Positions 35,383 through 44,062 of a stretch of DNA of 64,000 nucleotides are shown one piece after another. A model generated the notes under the pieces. That model was not told the DNA's origin. It ran no database searches and saw only the letters and a program-made list of their open reading frames with translations. The number at the start of each line of letters is the position of its first letter. Position 1 is the stretch's first letter. Origin of the DNA: Pseudooceanicola antarcticus (GTDB lineage Bacteria > Pseudomonadota > Alphaproteobacteria > Rhodobacterales > Rhodobacteraceae); the NCBI RefSeq assembly GCF_900215355.1, contig NZ_OBEA01000010.1:62001-126000 (forward strand), read 5' to 3'. A program made the position numbers and the translations under genes.

Positions 35383-36831
35383 ATGACCAATCGTAGAGCC
35401 TTCATCGCCGGCTTGGCTGGCCTGCCGTTTGCCACAGGTCCGCTGGCGGCCATCGCACAGGAGAGTGTCAGGGCGTTGGCTATGCCACCATTGCTCGACG
35501 CAACCCGCGATCGGCATTTCCGTCTGACTGCCCAAAAGGGCAAGACCGATTTTACAGGACTGGGCGGCGGCGAAACCTGGGGGTTCAACCAATCCTTTTT
35601 GGGGCCTACACTACGTCTTCCCGCAGGAGCTTCGACGCAAGCACAGATCGACAATACGCTGTCAGAGAAAATCTCGGTGCACTGGCACGGTATGCTGATA
35701 CCCGGCGAAGTTGACGGCGGCCCACACCAGACGATTGAACCGGGCACGACTTGGTCTCCCGAACTGGATCTGACACAACCACCCGCTACTCTTTGGTACC
35801 ACTCGCACGTTCATGGCGACACCGGACGACAAGTTCAAAGGGGATTGGCCGGTGTGATCCACGTTGATGACGGTCGGGACGATGCTCGGGGTCTCCCGAT
35901 CTCATACGGCGTCGATGATTTGACATTGGTTCTGCAAGACCGCCGGTTCGACCGGCAGGGCCGCATCGATTATGGCCTGTCTATGCCAGATCAGATGATG
36001 GGTTTCATGGGAAATGTCATTCTTGTTAACGGTCAGCTAGGCACCCAGGCTGTCGTCCCTCGCGGTATTGTCCGTTTGCGCTTGCTCAACGGCTCGAACG
36101 CGAGGATTTATCCCCTATCGTTTTCTGACCGTCGCGAGATGCACCTCATCGCGACGGACAGTGGCTATCTTAATCAACCTGTCGCAATTGAGTCCCTCGT
36201 GATCGCTCCCGGCGAACGATACGAAGTCCTCGTCGATTTTTCGGGAGGAGAGGCTGGCACGCTGGTATCCTCTGCAAATCCCAATCAGATGATGGGTGGG
36301 ATGATGGGCGGCGCGAGCACTGCTGGGGGGAGCTTCGTAGTTCTACCCTTTGGTGTGGATGTGAGACTTCCTGCCCGCATTCTGGAAATACCCGCCGACT
36401 TGGGCGGCGTCCTGCCTGACAGTGAGGCCCGATCAGTCAATACACGTCAGATCACACTCGATATGCCAATGGGGATGGGCATGATGATGCGTAGGTCGAA
36501 TGATCGGTTTGCGATCAATGGGCAGTCCTTCGACATGGGGAGGATAGACTTGTCTCTTTCGAAGGGGGCGACCGAGATTTGGCAAGTCTCCTCAAACATG
36601 ATGATGCACCCGTTTCATGTTCATGGCGTGAGGTTTCAGGTGCTCGCCGAAAACGGAAAGAAACCAAGCATACAAAATTCTGGCTGGAAGGATACCGTGC
36701 TCGTAAATGGCCGTGTCGATATCCTGGTCAGCTTTGAGCAGACGGCAGATCGCGCCAATCCCTTCATGTATCACTGTCACATCCTTGAACACGAAGATGG
36801 AGGAATGATGGCGCAGTTCACGGTCACATGA
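35383..36831 (+). CDS. Multicopper oxidase, third copy
   Basis: A 482-residue oxidase with a Tat-like leader (TNRRAFIAGLAG). Motifs: HWHGMLIPGE near residue 100, WYHSHVHGDTGRQVQRGL near 138, HPFHVHG near 409 and HCHILEHEDGGMMAQ near 465. Two Met clusters (NQMMGGMMGG and MPMGMGMMMRR) resemble the Met-rich copper-binding inserts of CueO. It is the most CueO-like of the three. Its stop overlaps the VTT protein start (ATGA). Confidence 0.92.
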   Translation: MTNRRAFIAGLAGLPFATGPLAAIAQESVRALAMPPLLDATRDRHFRLTAQKGKTDFTGLGGGETWGFNQSFLGPTLRLPAGASTQAQIDNTLSEKISVHWHGMLIPGEVDGGPHQTIEPGTTWSPELDLTQPPATLWYHSHVHGDTGRQVQRGLAGVIHVDDGRDDARGLPISYGVDDLTLVLQDRRFDRQGRIDYGLSMPDQMMGFMGNVILVNGQLGTQAVVPRGIVRLRLLNGSNARIYPLSFSDRREMHLIATDSGYLNQPVAIESLVIAPGERYEVLVDFSGGEAGTLVSSANPNQMMGGMMGGASTAGGSFVVLPFGVDVRLPARILEIPADLGGVLPDSEARSVNTRQITLDMPMGMGMMMRRSNDRFAINGQSFDMGRIDLSLSKGATEIWQVSSNMMMHPFHVHGVRFQVLAENGKKPSIQNSGWKDTVLVNGRVDILVSFEQTADRANPFMYHCHILEHEDGGMMAQFTVT

Positions 36832-37520
36832 TCGTGCAAGCATGGGGATATGGTCGCCTGATTGGTTGTTTGGCGATAGCAACTGTTCTGTCTCTTGCAG
36901 TTTTCGGCCTTTTTTCGGGCACGGTTTCTCTGAGCAATCTTGGGGTCGCCTTTTCACAGGCTGAAGTGCAGCGCCATATTGAAAATGCCGGAGCCGTTGG
37001 CCCCCTCGCGGTTATTGCACTCATGGCCCTCGCGATTGTCGCAAGCCCCATACCGAGCGCACCAATCGCACTAGCCGCCGGGGCTGCATTTGGCCACTAT
37101 CTCGGAGCCGCCTACGTAGCCATAGGCTCGGAGCTCGGTGCTACAATCGCATTTGTCATCGCGCGAAAACTCGGTCGAAGCACAGTTCGGCGTTTTTTGG
37201 GTAAATATTCAGAGTTCGGGCTGTTGGGGTCGCAAAAGGCTCTGATGTTATCAGTGTTTGCGTCCCGCCTGCTTCCATTCGTTTCTTTCGATGCAATCAG
37301 CTATGTTGCGGGCTTGAGCCAACTTCATCTATGGCGCTTCATGCTGGCAACTTTTGCCGGGATTTTGCCGGCGAGTTTTGTTCTTGCCCATTTTGGAGCT
37401 GTGGCCATGTCAGGGGATTGGGGAACGGCTGAATGGATCACGATAGGACTTGGGGTTGTGACAGCACTGCCTTTTGTCTTTTTGACCCTCAAAAATAGAA
37501 AGCAGATCGACGATGAATAG
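36828..37520 (+). CDS. VTT/TVP38 (DedA-like) membrane protein
   Basis: A 230-residue inner-membrane protein of the TVP38/TMEM64/VTT family with the core GAAFGHYLGAAYVAIGSELGATIAFVIARKLGR and RLLPFVSFDAISYVAGL. Such proteins are thought to move or flip lipids. It is coupled to the oxidase upstream and overlaps the permease downstream. Its DNA is less GC-rich than the oxidase genes. Confidence 0.85.
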   Translation: MIVQAWGYGRLIGCLAIATVLSLAVFGLFSGTVSLSNLGVAFSQAEVQRHIENAGAVGPLAVIALMALAIVASPIPSAPIALAAGAAFGHYLGAAYVAIGSELGATIAFVIARKLGRSTVRRFLGKYSEFGLLGSQKALMLSVFASRLLPFVSFDAISYVAGLSQLHLWRFMLATFAGILPASFVLAHFGAVAMSGDWGTAEWITIGLGVVTALPFVFLTLKNRKQIDDE

Positions 37521-38835
37521 CGACTATAAAGCGGGCAGCATTTCTCTTTGGGATGCCGTCGCCATGGGGACTGGTGTCATGATTGGCGCCGGAATTCTGG
37601 CACTCACAGGCCAAATTGCGGAACTGGCCGGCCCTACCTTTCCACTTGTGTTCATCGTTGGAGCCATCGTTACAGCCTTCAGCGCTTACACTTACATAAG
37701 AATGTCCAATGCCTACCCGTCAGCTGGCGGAATTGGAATGATCCTGCAAGAGGCCTATGGACCAACCGCCGTAGCCGCTGCAGCGGCTTTGCTTATGGCT
37801 CTGTCAATGGTCATTAACGAAAGCCTAGTCGCACGGACCTTCGCAAACTATTTGCTCCGTGGACTGGGCATTGCACCAGATGGCTTACTGGTTCCGGCAA
37901 TAGGCGTTGCTCTCATTATCGCAGCCTATGTCGTCAACATCTCGGGCAACCGCTCTGTAGGCTGGATTTCCCAATTGCTCGCCGTACTGAAAGTTGGCGG
38001 TATCACTCTGTTTGGGATCTCTGCGCTTTGGGCCGGCGGGTTTACTTTTGGCACAACAGGAGATGGAACAGCTTCACAGGGTCTCAGTGGATTTGTTGGT
38101 GCCACAGCGTTGGCAATTCTGGCATTCAAAGGGTTCACGACAATCACCAACAGCGGCGCCGAGATAGTGGACCCACACCGCAACATCGGACGCGCGATCA
38201 TCATTTCATTGGCGGTCTGCGTAGTGGTGTATCTCTTGGTAGCATTTGCGGTGGGAAGCAGCTTGCCGCTTGGCAAGATCGTCGAAGCAAAAGACTATGC
38301 GCTCGCGGAAGCGGCAGCACCGTCCCTTGGGGAAACGGGCTTCTATCTGACCGTCGCGCTCGCTTTGATCGCAACTGCATCAGGCGTGATTGCCAGCATC
38401 TTTGCGGTATCTCGTATGTTGGCAATGCTGACAGAGATGAAATTGATCCCGCACAGTCATTTTGGGATGTCAGGCGGAGTCCGCGACCATACACTGATCT
38501 ACACAGTAGTGATTGCGAGCCTGCTGACCATTCTCTTCGACGTTAGCCGAATAGCTTCTATGGGGGCCTTCTTTTACCTTGTAATGGATATGGTTATTCA
38601 CTGGGGAGTGTACCGAAACCTTAGGGCCGAGCTTTCTGCGCATGGATGGATCATGTTGACTGCAATCGGTCTCGACGCGATCGTGCTTGTCGTATTCGCT
38701 TCACTAAAGTGGCAGAGCGATCCAATGATTGTAGTGGTCGCATTCGCGATCATGGCTTGTGTATTGATCTTTGAGCATTGGTTTCTTCAGCGCACAAAAA
38801 CCGAGCCACATCAACATGATCACAATGGGAATTGA
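37513..38835 (+). CDS. APC-family amino acid/polyamine permease
   Basis: A 440-residue protein with about 12 membrane helices and the APC signature near the start (VAMGTGVMIGAGILALTGQIAELAGP). The C-terminus is His-rich (TEPHQHDHNGN). Substrate unknown. It overlaps the VTT gene by 8 bases, so the two are co-translated; link to metal is only positional, apart from the His tail. Confidence 0.85.
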   Translation: MNSDYKAGSISLWDAVAMGTGVMIGAGILALTGQIAELAGPTFPLVFIVGAIVTAFSAYTYIRMSNAYPSAGGIGMILQEAYGPTAVAAAAALLMALSMVINESLVARTFANYLLRGLGIAPDGLLVPAIGVALIIAAYVVNISGNRSVGWISQLLAVLKVGGITLFGISALWAGGFTFGTTGDGTASQGLSGFVGATALAILAFKGFTTITNSGAEIVDPHRNIGRAIIISLAVCVVVYLLVAFAVGSSLPLGKIVEAKDYALAEAAAPSLGETGFYLTVALALIATASGVIASIFAVSRMLAMLTEMKLIPHSHFGMSGGVRDHTLIYTVVIASLLTILFDVSRIASMGAFFYLVMDMVIHWGVYRNLRAELSAHGWIMLTAIGLDAIVLVVFASLKWQSDPMIVVVAFAIMACVLIFEHWFLQRTKTEPHQHDHNGN

Positions 38836-38906
38836 GTGCTCGCGTGATGACCAGGTATCGAAGCAGTAATTCTTAGCGCTTCCAACATTCAAATTGGTCG
38901 GGTTTG

Positions 38907-39029
38907 AGCGATTTTGAGATCCACTTTGCCGATGTGTAGGACTACTTCCGTTGCCTCAATGCCGGGCGCCAACGCGCGTTTCACGAGGTCAGTGAAGACT
39001 ATGGAAGACTGGTCGAGCCATTGAAATGA
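38907..39029 (+). pseudogene. Remnant of the small secreted protein family
   Basis: Reading frame DFEIHFADV-stop-DYFRCLNA aligns with DFEAYIADVQDYFRCLDA of the gene at 171-425. The Gln codon CAG has become TAG, a few codons are missing further on, and the signal peptide is absent. Confidence 0.7.
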
Positions 39030-39043
39030 GGAAACGCAAGAGC

Positions 39044-39364
39044 TTAACCGCCGTCGAGACCCTCGTAGTAGACGAGCGCGGGCATGTTGCGGCGCTGGTG
39101 CACGATGCGCAGGATGACTGCCGCCCCATCCGCGGCATCTAGCCGCTTGTAGAAGATCACGTGACGTTGGCAGTTGACGGACCGCATCCCCGGAACGAAG
39201 AGACTCCTGTCCCGACCCCGGTCGGGATCCCCGGTGATCTGCTCGAAGGCGTTAACCAACTGGCGGTAATAGACGAGCCATTGATCCCTACCCCAAGTTT
39301 CGACGGTGTAGGCACGGATCTCTTCAAGGTCGGCCCTGGCCCGACCGGAAAGCCGAATAGTCAT
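39044..39364 (-). CDS. parE: ParE/RelE-family toxin
   Basis: A 106-residue toxin of a type II system. It has the ParE pattern MTIRLSGRARADLEEIRAYTVETWG at the start and RHVIFYKRLD and ILRIVHQRRNM near the end. ParE-type toxins poison gyrase. It follows its antitoxin by 5 bases. Such modules stabilise plasmids and integrative elements. Confidence 0.92.
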   Translation of the reverse strand: MTIRLSGRARADLEEIRAYTVETWGRDQWLVYYRQLVNAFEQITGDPDRGRDRSLFVPGMRSVNCQRHVIFYKRLDAADGAAVILRIVHQRRNMPALVYYEGLDGG

Positions 39365-39369
39365 GTGGG

Positions 39370-39612
39370 TCAGCGATCAAACGCATCCGGTTCGAAGGCA
39401 TGAGCATCGAACTCGGCGAAATCCCCATTTTCGGCCAGGGAGGCTGCTTCCTCTAGGTCGGCCTTGAGGGAATAGAACTGCCGGGCGCCATCCTTCTCCA
39501 TCAGCATCCTTACGCCGGCGCGCACGACTTCGCTCAGATTGGCGTAGGCGCCGGACTCGATCTGCGCCTGCACATATTTCTGCATCGGTTCGGTCAGGTG
39601 GACGTTTGGCAT
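39370..39612 (-). CDS. parD: ParD-family antitoxin
   Basis: An 80-residue protein with ribbon-helix-helix start (NVHLTEPMQKYVQAQIESGAYANLSEVVRAGVR) and an acidic C-terminal toxin-binding tail. AGGAG ribosome site. It precedes parE and probably binds the palindrome just upstream. Confidence 0.92.
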   Translation of the reverse strand: MPNVHLTEPMQKYVQAQIESGAYANLSEVVRAGVRMLMEKDGARQFYSLKADLEEAASLAENGDFAEFDAHAFEPDAFDR

Positions 39613-39637
39613 CAGACTCTCCTATCCATGCTCAATC

Positions 39638-39648
39638 GTATCAGATAC
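39638..39648. promoter_or_regulatory. Palindrome upstream of parDE
   Basis: GTATCAGATAC is a perfect 5+1+5 palindrome 26 bases before the parD start. Ribbon-helix-helix antitoxins autoregulate through such sites. Confidence 0.45.
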
Positions 39649-40085
39649 TGACATAGATATTCAAGCTCATGCTCGATCCCAACTTGGGCCCCAAATCGGC
39701 TCGCTGGCTGCTCCCGCCCTTCTGATCCCGGATTCCATGCGGAGAGCCGGGCCCGGCAGTTTCCCGATACAGCCCTTCCCGAGGCCACGAGCGCTGCGCC
39801 ACGCGGTTTGGAGGGCTCATTCGATCTGTCCTTCCGTGACCACTTTCGCGGCCACATTGGAACACCCAATTTCCCCTTTGTAACAGACGTTTGTTTAGCA
39901 GCTAACGTGAAAGGGGTCCGCAATTTTGGCCACTTTCAAGACGCAGAAGCAGCCAGAACCGGCGTCAGATCTTGGAAGCGGTCAAGCGACACAAGCGAAC
40001 AGTCGCAAGCAACCATCAATCAAATCGTCTTGCTATCATTAATGTTGTTTCGTATCGCTGCACCATTATAGATGGAGTCGGCATC
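39649..40085. other. Non-coding stretch, no gene supported
   Basis: No convincing reading frame on either strand; possible frames have no signal, ribosome site or family features. Base composition is mixed, and a short AT-rich part near 40020-40060 may hold the promoter of the next gene. Confidence 0.5.
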
Positions 40086-40739
40086 ATGAAGCACGTGATC
40101 CACAGCGTGGCAACAGCCACGGCACTAACCATATCCGGACTAATGGCCTCGTCAGGTCCGGCTCAAGCCTATCAGGTCGACTGTGCAATCCTCCTCTGCC
40201 TTGCGGGCGGCTGGCCTGCCTCCGCGCCCTGCGCGCATGCCAGAGCGGTCTTCATTCGGCGGATCACACCATGGCCGATCGAGCCGCCCTTACAAATCTG
40301 GCGGTGTCCGATGGGTGTGTCGTTCAACGATCCCAGCCCGATGTCGCCTATGGAACGCCTTAATGACACCACGTTCCGCGATCCGCCCGAACCGCAGGAA
40401 TCGACTCCGATACCCCTTGTTCACGTCCAAGCAGATGAGCAAGCTGACATCGACATCTCAGGCGACGCCTTTGATTTCGTGCGCAGCATACGGGTCTATC
40501 ACATCCAGTACCGCCAGCATGAAAACCGAGATGGCGACTGCAATCGCAGCGACTCGACGCGATTGGGGTCCTACGGCGTGCAGGGCGACTACCGATGGAC
40601 AAGATCCACCGTGGGCCAGGTGCCAGCCGCATCCGGCCTGAGCATCCCGAATGGATGTGGCAGCTACTTCTACCGTTCCGTCTTCGTCGACTGGCGTGAT
40701 CACGCCGGGAACTATGGTTCTGAAGAAGTTCGCTACTGA
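40086..40739 (+). CDS. Exported protein of a plasmid/ICE-type module, function unknown
   Basis: A 217-residue protein with a signal peptide ending AQA, then YQVDCAILLCLAGGWPASAPC and WPIEPPLQIWRCPMG, a Cys-containing segment that I associate with conjugative or plasmid-borne hypothetical proteins of Rhodobacterales and Rhizobiales (from memory, unverified). The C-terminal half looks beta-rich. I chose the ATG of MKHVIHSVATAT because it begins the signal peptide. A GC-rich hairpin follows the stop. Confidence 0.65.
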   Translation: MKHVIHSVATATALTISGLMASSGPAQAYQVDCAILLCLAGGWPASAPCAHARAVFIRRITPWPIEPPLQIWRCPMGVSFNDPSPMSPMERLNDTTFRDPPEPQESTPIPLVHVQADEQADIDISGDAFDFVRSIRVYHIQYRQHENRDGDCNRSDSTRLGSYGVQGDYRWTRSTVGQVPAASGLSIPNGCGSYFYRSVFVDWRDHAGNYGSEEVRY

Positions 40740-40747
40740 CAAAATCT

Positions 40748-40768
40748 GCGCGCGGTTTTGCCGCGCGC
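40748..40768 (+). terminator. GC-rich hairpin
   Basis: GCGCGCGG and CCGCGCGC pair over a TTTTG loop, 9 bases after the stop of the exported protein. No T-run follows. Confidence 0.5.
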
Positions 40769-40975
40769 GTCATCTCAACCCCGCACGTAAGGCTGTGCAA
40801 AACCCCCGAAAAGGAGACGACGCCAGACCGTGAAGCCTGACGCCGTGCTAGAAAACTCCGTGAACAAGAGTTTCCTAGCGCACCGCTAAAACACCTGCAA
40901 CCAGCAAAGTTGTTTTGCTGGCAAGAATGTTGTTGTCTCACGACATGGCGTCGGTTCTCCAAGGAGACCTCGACC

Positions 40976-41818
40976 ATGGAACCTACGACCGGCCTGATCC
41001 TGCGACGGATCACGCAGACAAATCTCTCTGTTGCAGCGCACAAGCTTGCTACCCTCATCCTCGATGCCATCGCCTGGAAGGATGGCTACAACGGTTTGTC
41101 GCGCGGAACGGCAGCCTTCACCCTCTCTGCCCTAGCGGAGAGGATGGGTGTTTCACGACAATATCTTTCGGTTCTTTTGAGCGAACTTGAGACGTCGGAG
41201 TTGCAGCTCGAGCGGGCGAAGCCGAATGGCAAGTTCGCGCCCTGGATCTTTCGGTTTTCCGCCTTCGACAAGGAGAGTGAACCCCATGATCTCGTGTCAG
41301 GTGAAGACGACACATCACTATCTAGAGATAATAATAACAAAACTATCTTCTCAGGGCTGATCGATATCACCGCGAGTTCGAACGTTTTTCAGACCAGTTG
41401 GGCAGAGCTCATCAAAGCGGCGAAGGCCACGTTGCCCTGCTGGAACATCGACACCCAGGTCATCTGGGATCGCTTCCTCGCCTTCAACCGATCCCGAGGC
41501 AACGGCAGGGTGCCGGCCGGCTTCCTGCTTGGCTTCATGCGCCGATGGCGAAATTCGTGGGGAACTCCAACTTGTCCCGCGGTCAAGCCGCCCGCGAGAC
41601 CAATAACGGATCCCAAAGAGCGCGAATTGCTGAGACAGATGCAAGCCGCACCAACTGCGAACCGCCAGTTCCACGCGTCCGACTTGTGTCGCTTGATCGG
41701 ACACGCTGCCTACGAAGCGCGGGTACTCGATGTGATCCGCAAGTTTGGGTGCCAGAGGTTTTCAGCAACTTTGGCGGTGCACGGACGGGCGGTGTTTGCT
41801 GGCGAGATTGCGCGGTGA
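40976..41818 (+). CDS. Helix-turn-helix protein of a mobile element, function unknown
   Basis: A 280-residue soluble protein. Residues about 35-75 look like a winged helix-turn-helix (AFTLSALAERMGVSRQYLSVLLSELE). The C-terminal half has a second conserved-looking helical region. An AAGGAG site precedes the ATG. It may be a replication or regulatory protein of an integrated plasmid or ICE; no family recognised. Confidence 0.6.
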   Translation: MEPTTGLILRRITQTNLSVAAHKLATLILDAIAWKDGYNGLSRGTAAFTLSALAERMGVSRQYLSVLLSELETSELQLERAKPNGKFAPWIFRFSAFDKESEPHDLVSGEDDTSLSRDNNNKTIFSGLIDITASSNVFQTSWAELIKAAKATLPCWNIDTQVIWDRFLAFNRSRGNGRVPAGFLLGFMRRWRNSWGTPTCPAVKPPARPITDPKERELLRQMQAAPTANRQFHASDLCRLIGHAAYEARVLDVIRKFGCQRFSATLAVHGRAVFAGEIAR

Positions 41819-41821
41819 CTT

Positions 41822-42111
41822 TCACTCAGTTGGCCAATCAAGCTCGACTTCAGCCAGATTGTGGGCGCAATAGCCGGTGTGGTCGCGCAGTGAGTTCTTG
41901 AAGCACTGCATCGGCTTGAAGCCATGTGCCTTCCTATCCGAGGGGCCGAAGCCGGAAGGGATGGCCTGAATGTCGTATGAACGGCGGTTGCCTGAGAAAG
42001 GACTCCCGTCTCCCGCTACAAGCGGCGGTTCAGCGACCGGAGTTGATGATTGCCAGCCGAAGGGGCAATCCAGTTGGGGAGGTGAAGTCGCTGTGGGCGG
42101 CTTCGACGGCC
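41822..42111 (-). other. Open frame without clear start, possibly coding
   Basis: On the - strand a frame of about 95 codons stays open up to and through the end of the next gene. It contains protein-like stretches such as FSGNRRSYDIQAIPSGFG and AEVELDWPTE before a TGA. There is no ATG, GTG or TTG near its beginning, so it could be a 3' remnant or a frameshifted gene. Not recognised. Confidence 0.3.
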
Positions 42112-42114
42112 ACG

Positions 42115-42324
42115 TCAGCGCAGCCGCTTCTTCATGCGCTCGATCTGCTCGGGCGAGCCCTCGAAGCTGTAGCCTTCGCGGGTCTTCTTCATCCGCACGC
42201 CGGGACCGGCAGCCTTCTTGAGGCTGTCTTCAACGTGCTTCTCCATGCTGCGCGTCAGCTCACGCTGAAGCTGGGCGGCAGAGGCGATCTTGCGGCCATT
42301 GAACCGCATTTCGATGCGAGCCAT
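42115..42324 (-). CDS. Small conserved-looking hypothetical protein
   Basis: A 69-residue basic, helical protein (ARIEMRFNGRKIASAAQLQRELTRSM). No family recognised. It lies 18 bases downstream of a frameshifted DUF2188 gene, in the same direction, suggesting a former small operon. Confidence 0.5.
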   Translation of the reverse strand: MARIEMRFNGRKIASAAQLQRELTRSMEKHVEDSLKKAAGPGVRMKKTREGYSFEGSPEQIERMKKRLR

Positions 42325-42342
42325 CGCGTCGTTCCTTTTCTG

Positions 42343-42568
42343 TTAGCCCTTCGGAGGGAAGGGATCGTTGCCGTAGGTGTTACGCTCGCGGATGCGACCG
42401 TTCTCGCCGTGGATCAGCATCTCGCTGCCCTGGCGCATGGCGGATTCTCGCGCGGCCGCGATGGCCTCGCGCTGCGTGCCATGGACGGAAGACGCGCGGG
42501 AGTTGCCCGCCCCCCTTCACTGCCCAACCGCCCTGATGCGGCACAACATGCTGATTTTTCTTAGACAT
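42343..42568 (-). pseudogene. DUF2188-like gene with +1 frameshift in a G run
   Basis: The frame starts MSKKNQHVVPHQGGWAVKG, the DUF2188 pattern, then goes wrong at a run of six G (C at 42510-42515). Dropping one G restores AGNSRASSVHGTQREAIAAA and a run to a TAA, 74 residues in all, ending NTYGNDPFPPKG. Either a recent mutation or a sequencing error. Confidence 0.75.
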
Positions 42569-42593
42569 TTTAAGCTCCATATGTCGATTTCGG

Positions 42594-42622
42594 TTGACGA
42601 TTCTGCCAACCTTGTGTTTAAA
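42594..42622 (+). promoter_or_regulatory. Sigma70-like promoter of the XRE-ImmA gene
   Basis: TTGACG, 17 bases, TTTAAA, between divergent genes and about 55 bases before the ATG. Confidence 0.4.
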
Positions 42623-42677
42623 TATAGATTAGGAAATGGCGCTTATCAACCAAAACAACAACCGCCGGGAGAGGACC

Positions 42678-43757
42678 ATGTTCGGACAAAGGCTCAGGCT
42701 TGCCCGCAAGCGGGCTGGCCTATCCATGCAAGCTCTCGCCGACCGCGTGACCCCAAGCGTGTCGGCGCAGGCCATCAGCAAATACGAAGCGGACAAGATG
42801 ATGCCGTCCTCGTCGGTGTTGGTCGGCCTCGGAAAGGCGCTCGGCGTGTCGCTGGATTTTCTTGTCGGTGGCCAGGTCGAAGCTCTGGAAAGCGTCGAGT
42901 GGCGGAAGAACTCGACTGCCTCGGCGCAGGATCGCGCGATGGCGGAAGCCATCGTGATCGAGAAGCTCGAAGACTATCTCGCCATCGAGGACATCCTCGA
43001 CCTGCATCCGGCTGAAGACCCGTTCGCCGCGCTGCGCGTGGACATGGTAGCCGATGAAGAGGCCATCGACGCCAAAGCGCGGGACGTGCGGCGCGAGTGG
43101 AAGCTCGGGATCGACCCCATCCCAAGCATGACCGCCCTGCTCGAAGACAAGGGGCTCAAGGTCATCGAGGCCGATCTACCTGAGCGCATCAACGGGCTGG
43201 CTTGTCATGTTGAGCGGGCGGAAGGTGCACCGACTGAGGTGATCGTCGTCTCGCGGCACACCAACGTCGAGCGCAAGCGCTTCAACCTCGCCCATGAGCT
43301 CGCGCATCGGATCATCATCGAGACCGGCAATGTCGCGCTGAAAAAGGAGCCGTCCATGCACCGCTTCGCGGGGGCGTTTCTTATCCCGCGCGAGCATCTG
43401 GAAGAGGAAGCTGGCCGGAACCGGCACGGCATGACCTGGATAGAGATCATGCGGCTCAAGCGCACCTACGGAGTCTCTGCCGCCGCGATGCTCGTGCGGC
43501 TCGGCCAAGTGGGCATTCTGTCGAAGAGCGCTGTGGAATATGCGTTCAAGACCTATGCGCGAAGCTGGCGGCGCGAAGAGCCGGAGCCTATCGGTCCCGG
43601 TGAGGGTTTCGCGGCCTTCGAGAAGCCGCAACGCTTCGAGCGCCTCGTTTGGCGCGCGCTCGGCGAGGAGTTGATTTCGCCTGTTCGCGCTGCCCAGATG
43701 CTCGGGCTCCCTTTGAGCGTTGTCGAACGTGACATCAGGGGGCCGCGTGACCAGTGA
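42678..43757 (+). CDS. XRE regulator fused to ImmA/IrrE metallopeptidase
   Basis: A 359-residue protein. The N-terminal helix-turn-helix (LRLARKRAGLSMQALADRVTP) is followed by a COG2856/ImmA-type zinc peptidase domain with HEXXH motif in FNLAHELAHRII near residue 213 and a C-terminal helical part. Such fusions cleave repressors or antitoxins in mobile elements. I start at ATG with GAGAGG upstream. It overlaps the PIN-like gene (GTGA), forming a toxin-antitoxin-like pair. Confidence 0.88.
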   Translation: MFGQRLRLARKRAGLSMQALADRVTPSVSAQAISKYEADKMMPSSSVLVGLGKALGVSLDFLVGGQVEALESVEWRKNSTASAQDRAMAEAIVIEKLEDYLAIEDILDLHPAEDPFAALRVDMVADEEAIDAKARDVRREWKLGIDPIPSMTALLEDKGLKVIEADLPERINGLACHVERAEGAPTEVIVVSRHTNVERKRFNLAHELAHRIIIETGNVALKKEPSMHRFAGAFLIPREHLEEEAGRNRHGMTWIEIMRLKRTYGVSAAAMLVRLGQVGILSKSAVEYAFKTYARSWRREEPEPIGPGEGFAAFEKPQRFERLVWRALGEELISPVRAAQMLGLPLSVVERDIRGPRDQ

Positions 43758-44062
43758 CCTGTATCGTCGTCAATGATGCGTCCTGCCTGATCGACCTGAA
43801 GAAGGGAGAGTTGCTGCACGTCCTGCTGCGGCTGCCCTATCGGTTCATCGTGCCCCTGCCCATCCGTGAGGAGGAGCTCCTCGACTTCACGGCGCAGGAA
43901 TGGCGGATGCTCGAAGATGGTGGCCTTGCCACCTATGATCTGCCGGGCGAAGAGGTCGCGCGGGTTTTCGCACTGAAGGGGAGTGGACAAAACATGGGGG
44001 TCATGCGGCGCGTTTTCTGTTTGCGACGGTCAGCCGACCATCGAGAACTGCGGCCCTTGTGA
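43754..44062 (+). pseudogene. PIN-like protein truncated by an insertion sequence
   Basis: The first 75 codons read IVVNDASCLIDLKKGELL and further PIN-domain-like sequence with the early Asp. At 43978 the element begins, and the frame continues 28 codons into it before a stop. The downstream part, including later catalytic Asp residues, is lost. It was paired with the XRE-ImmA gene. Confidence 0.75.
43979..44004 (+). repeat. Left terminal inverted repeat of the IS
   Basis: 26 bases, identical to the reverse complement of the right end. The transposase stop codon lies inside it. Confidence 0.9.

Noticed and set aside
39800-39960. Suspected remnant of an IS21-type element
   Set aside because: The similarity I sensed was only a few residues in one frame; no ends or transposase fragment could be read.
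40360-41070. 236-codon - strand frame across two + strand genes
   Set aside because: Spans the gap and both genes antisense and is Arg/Ser/Cys-rich; no evidence of coding.
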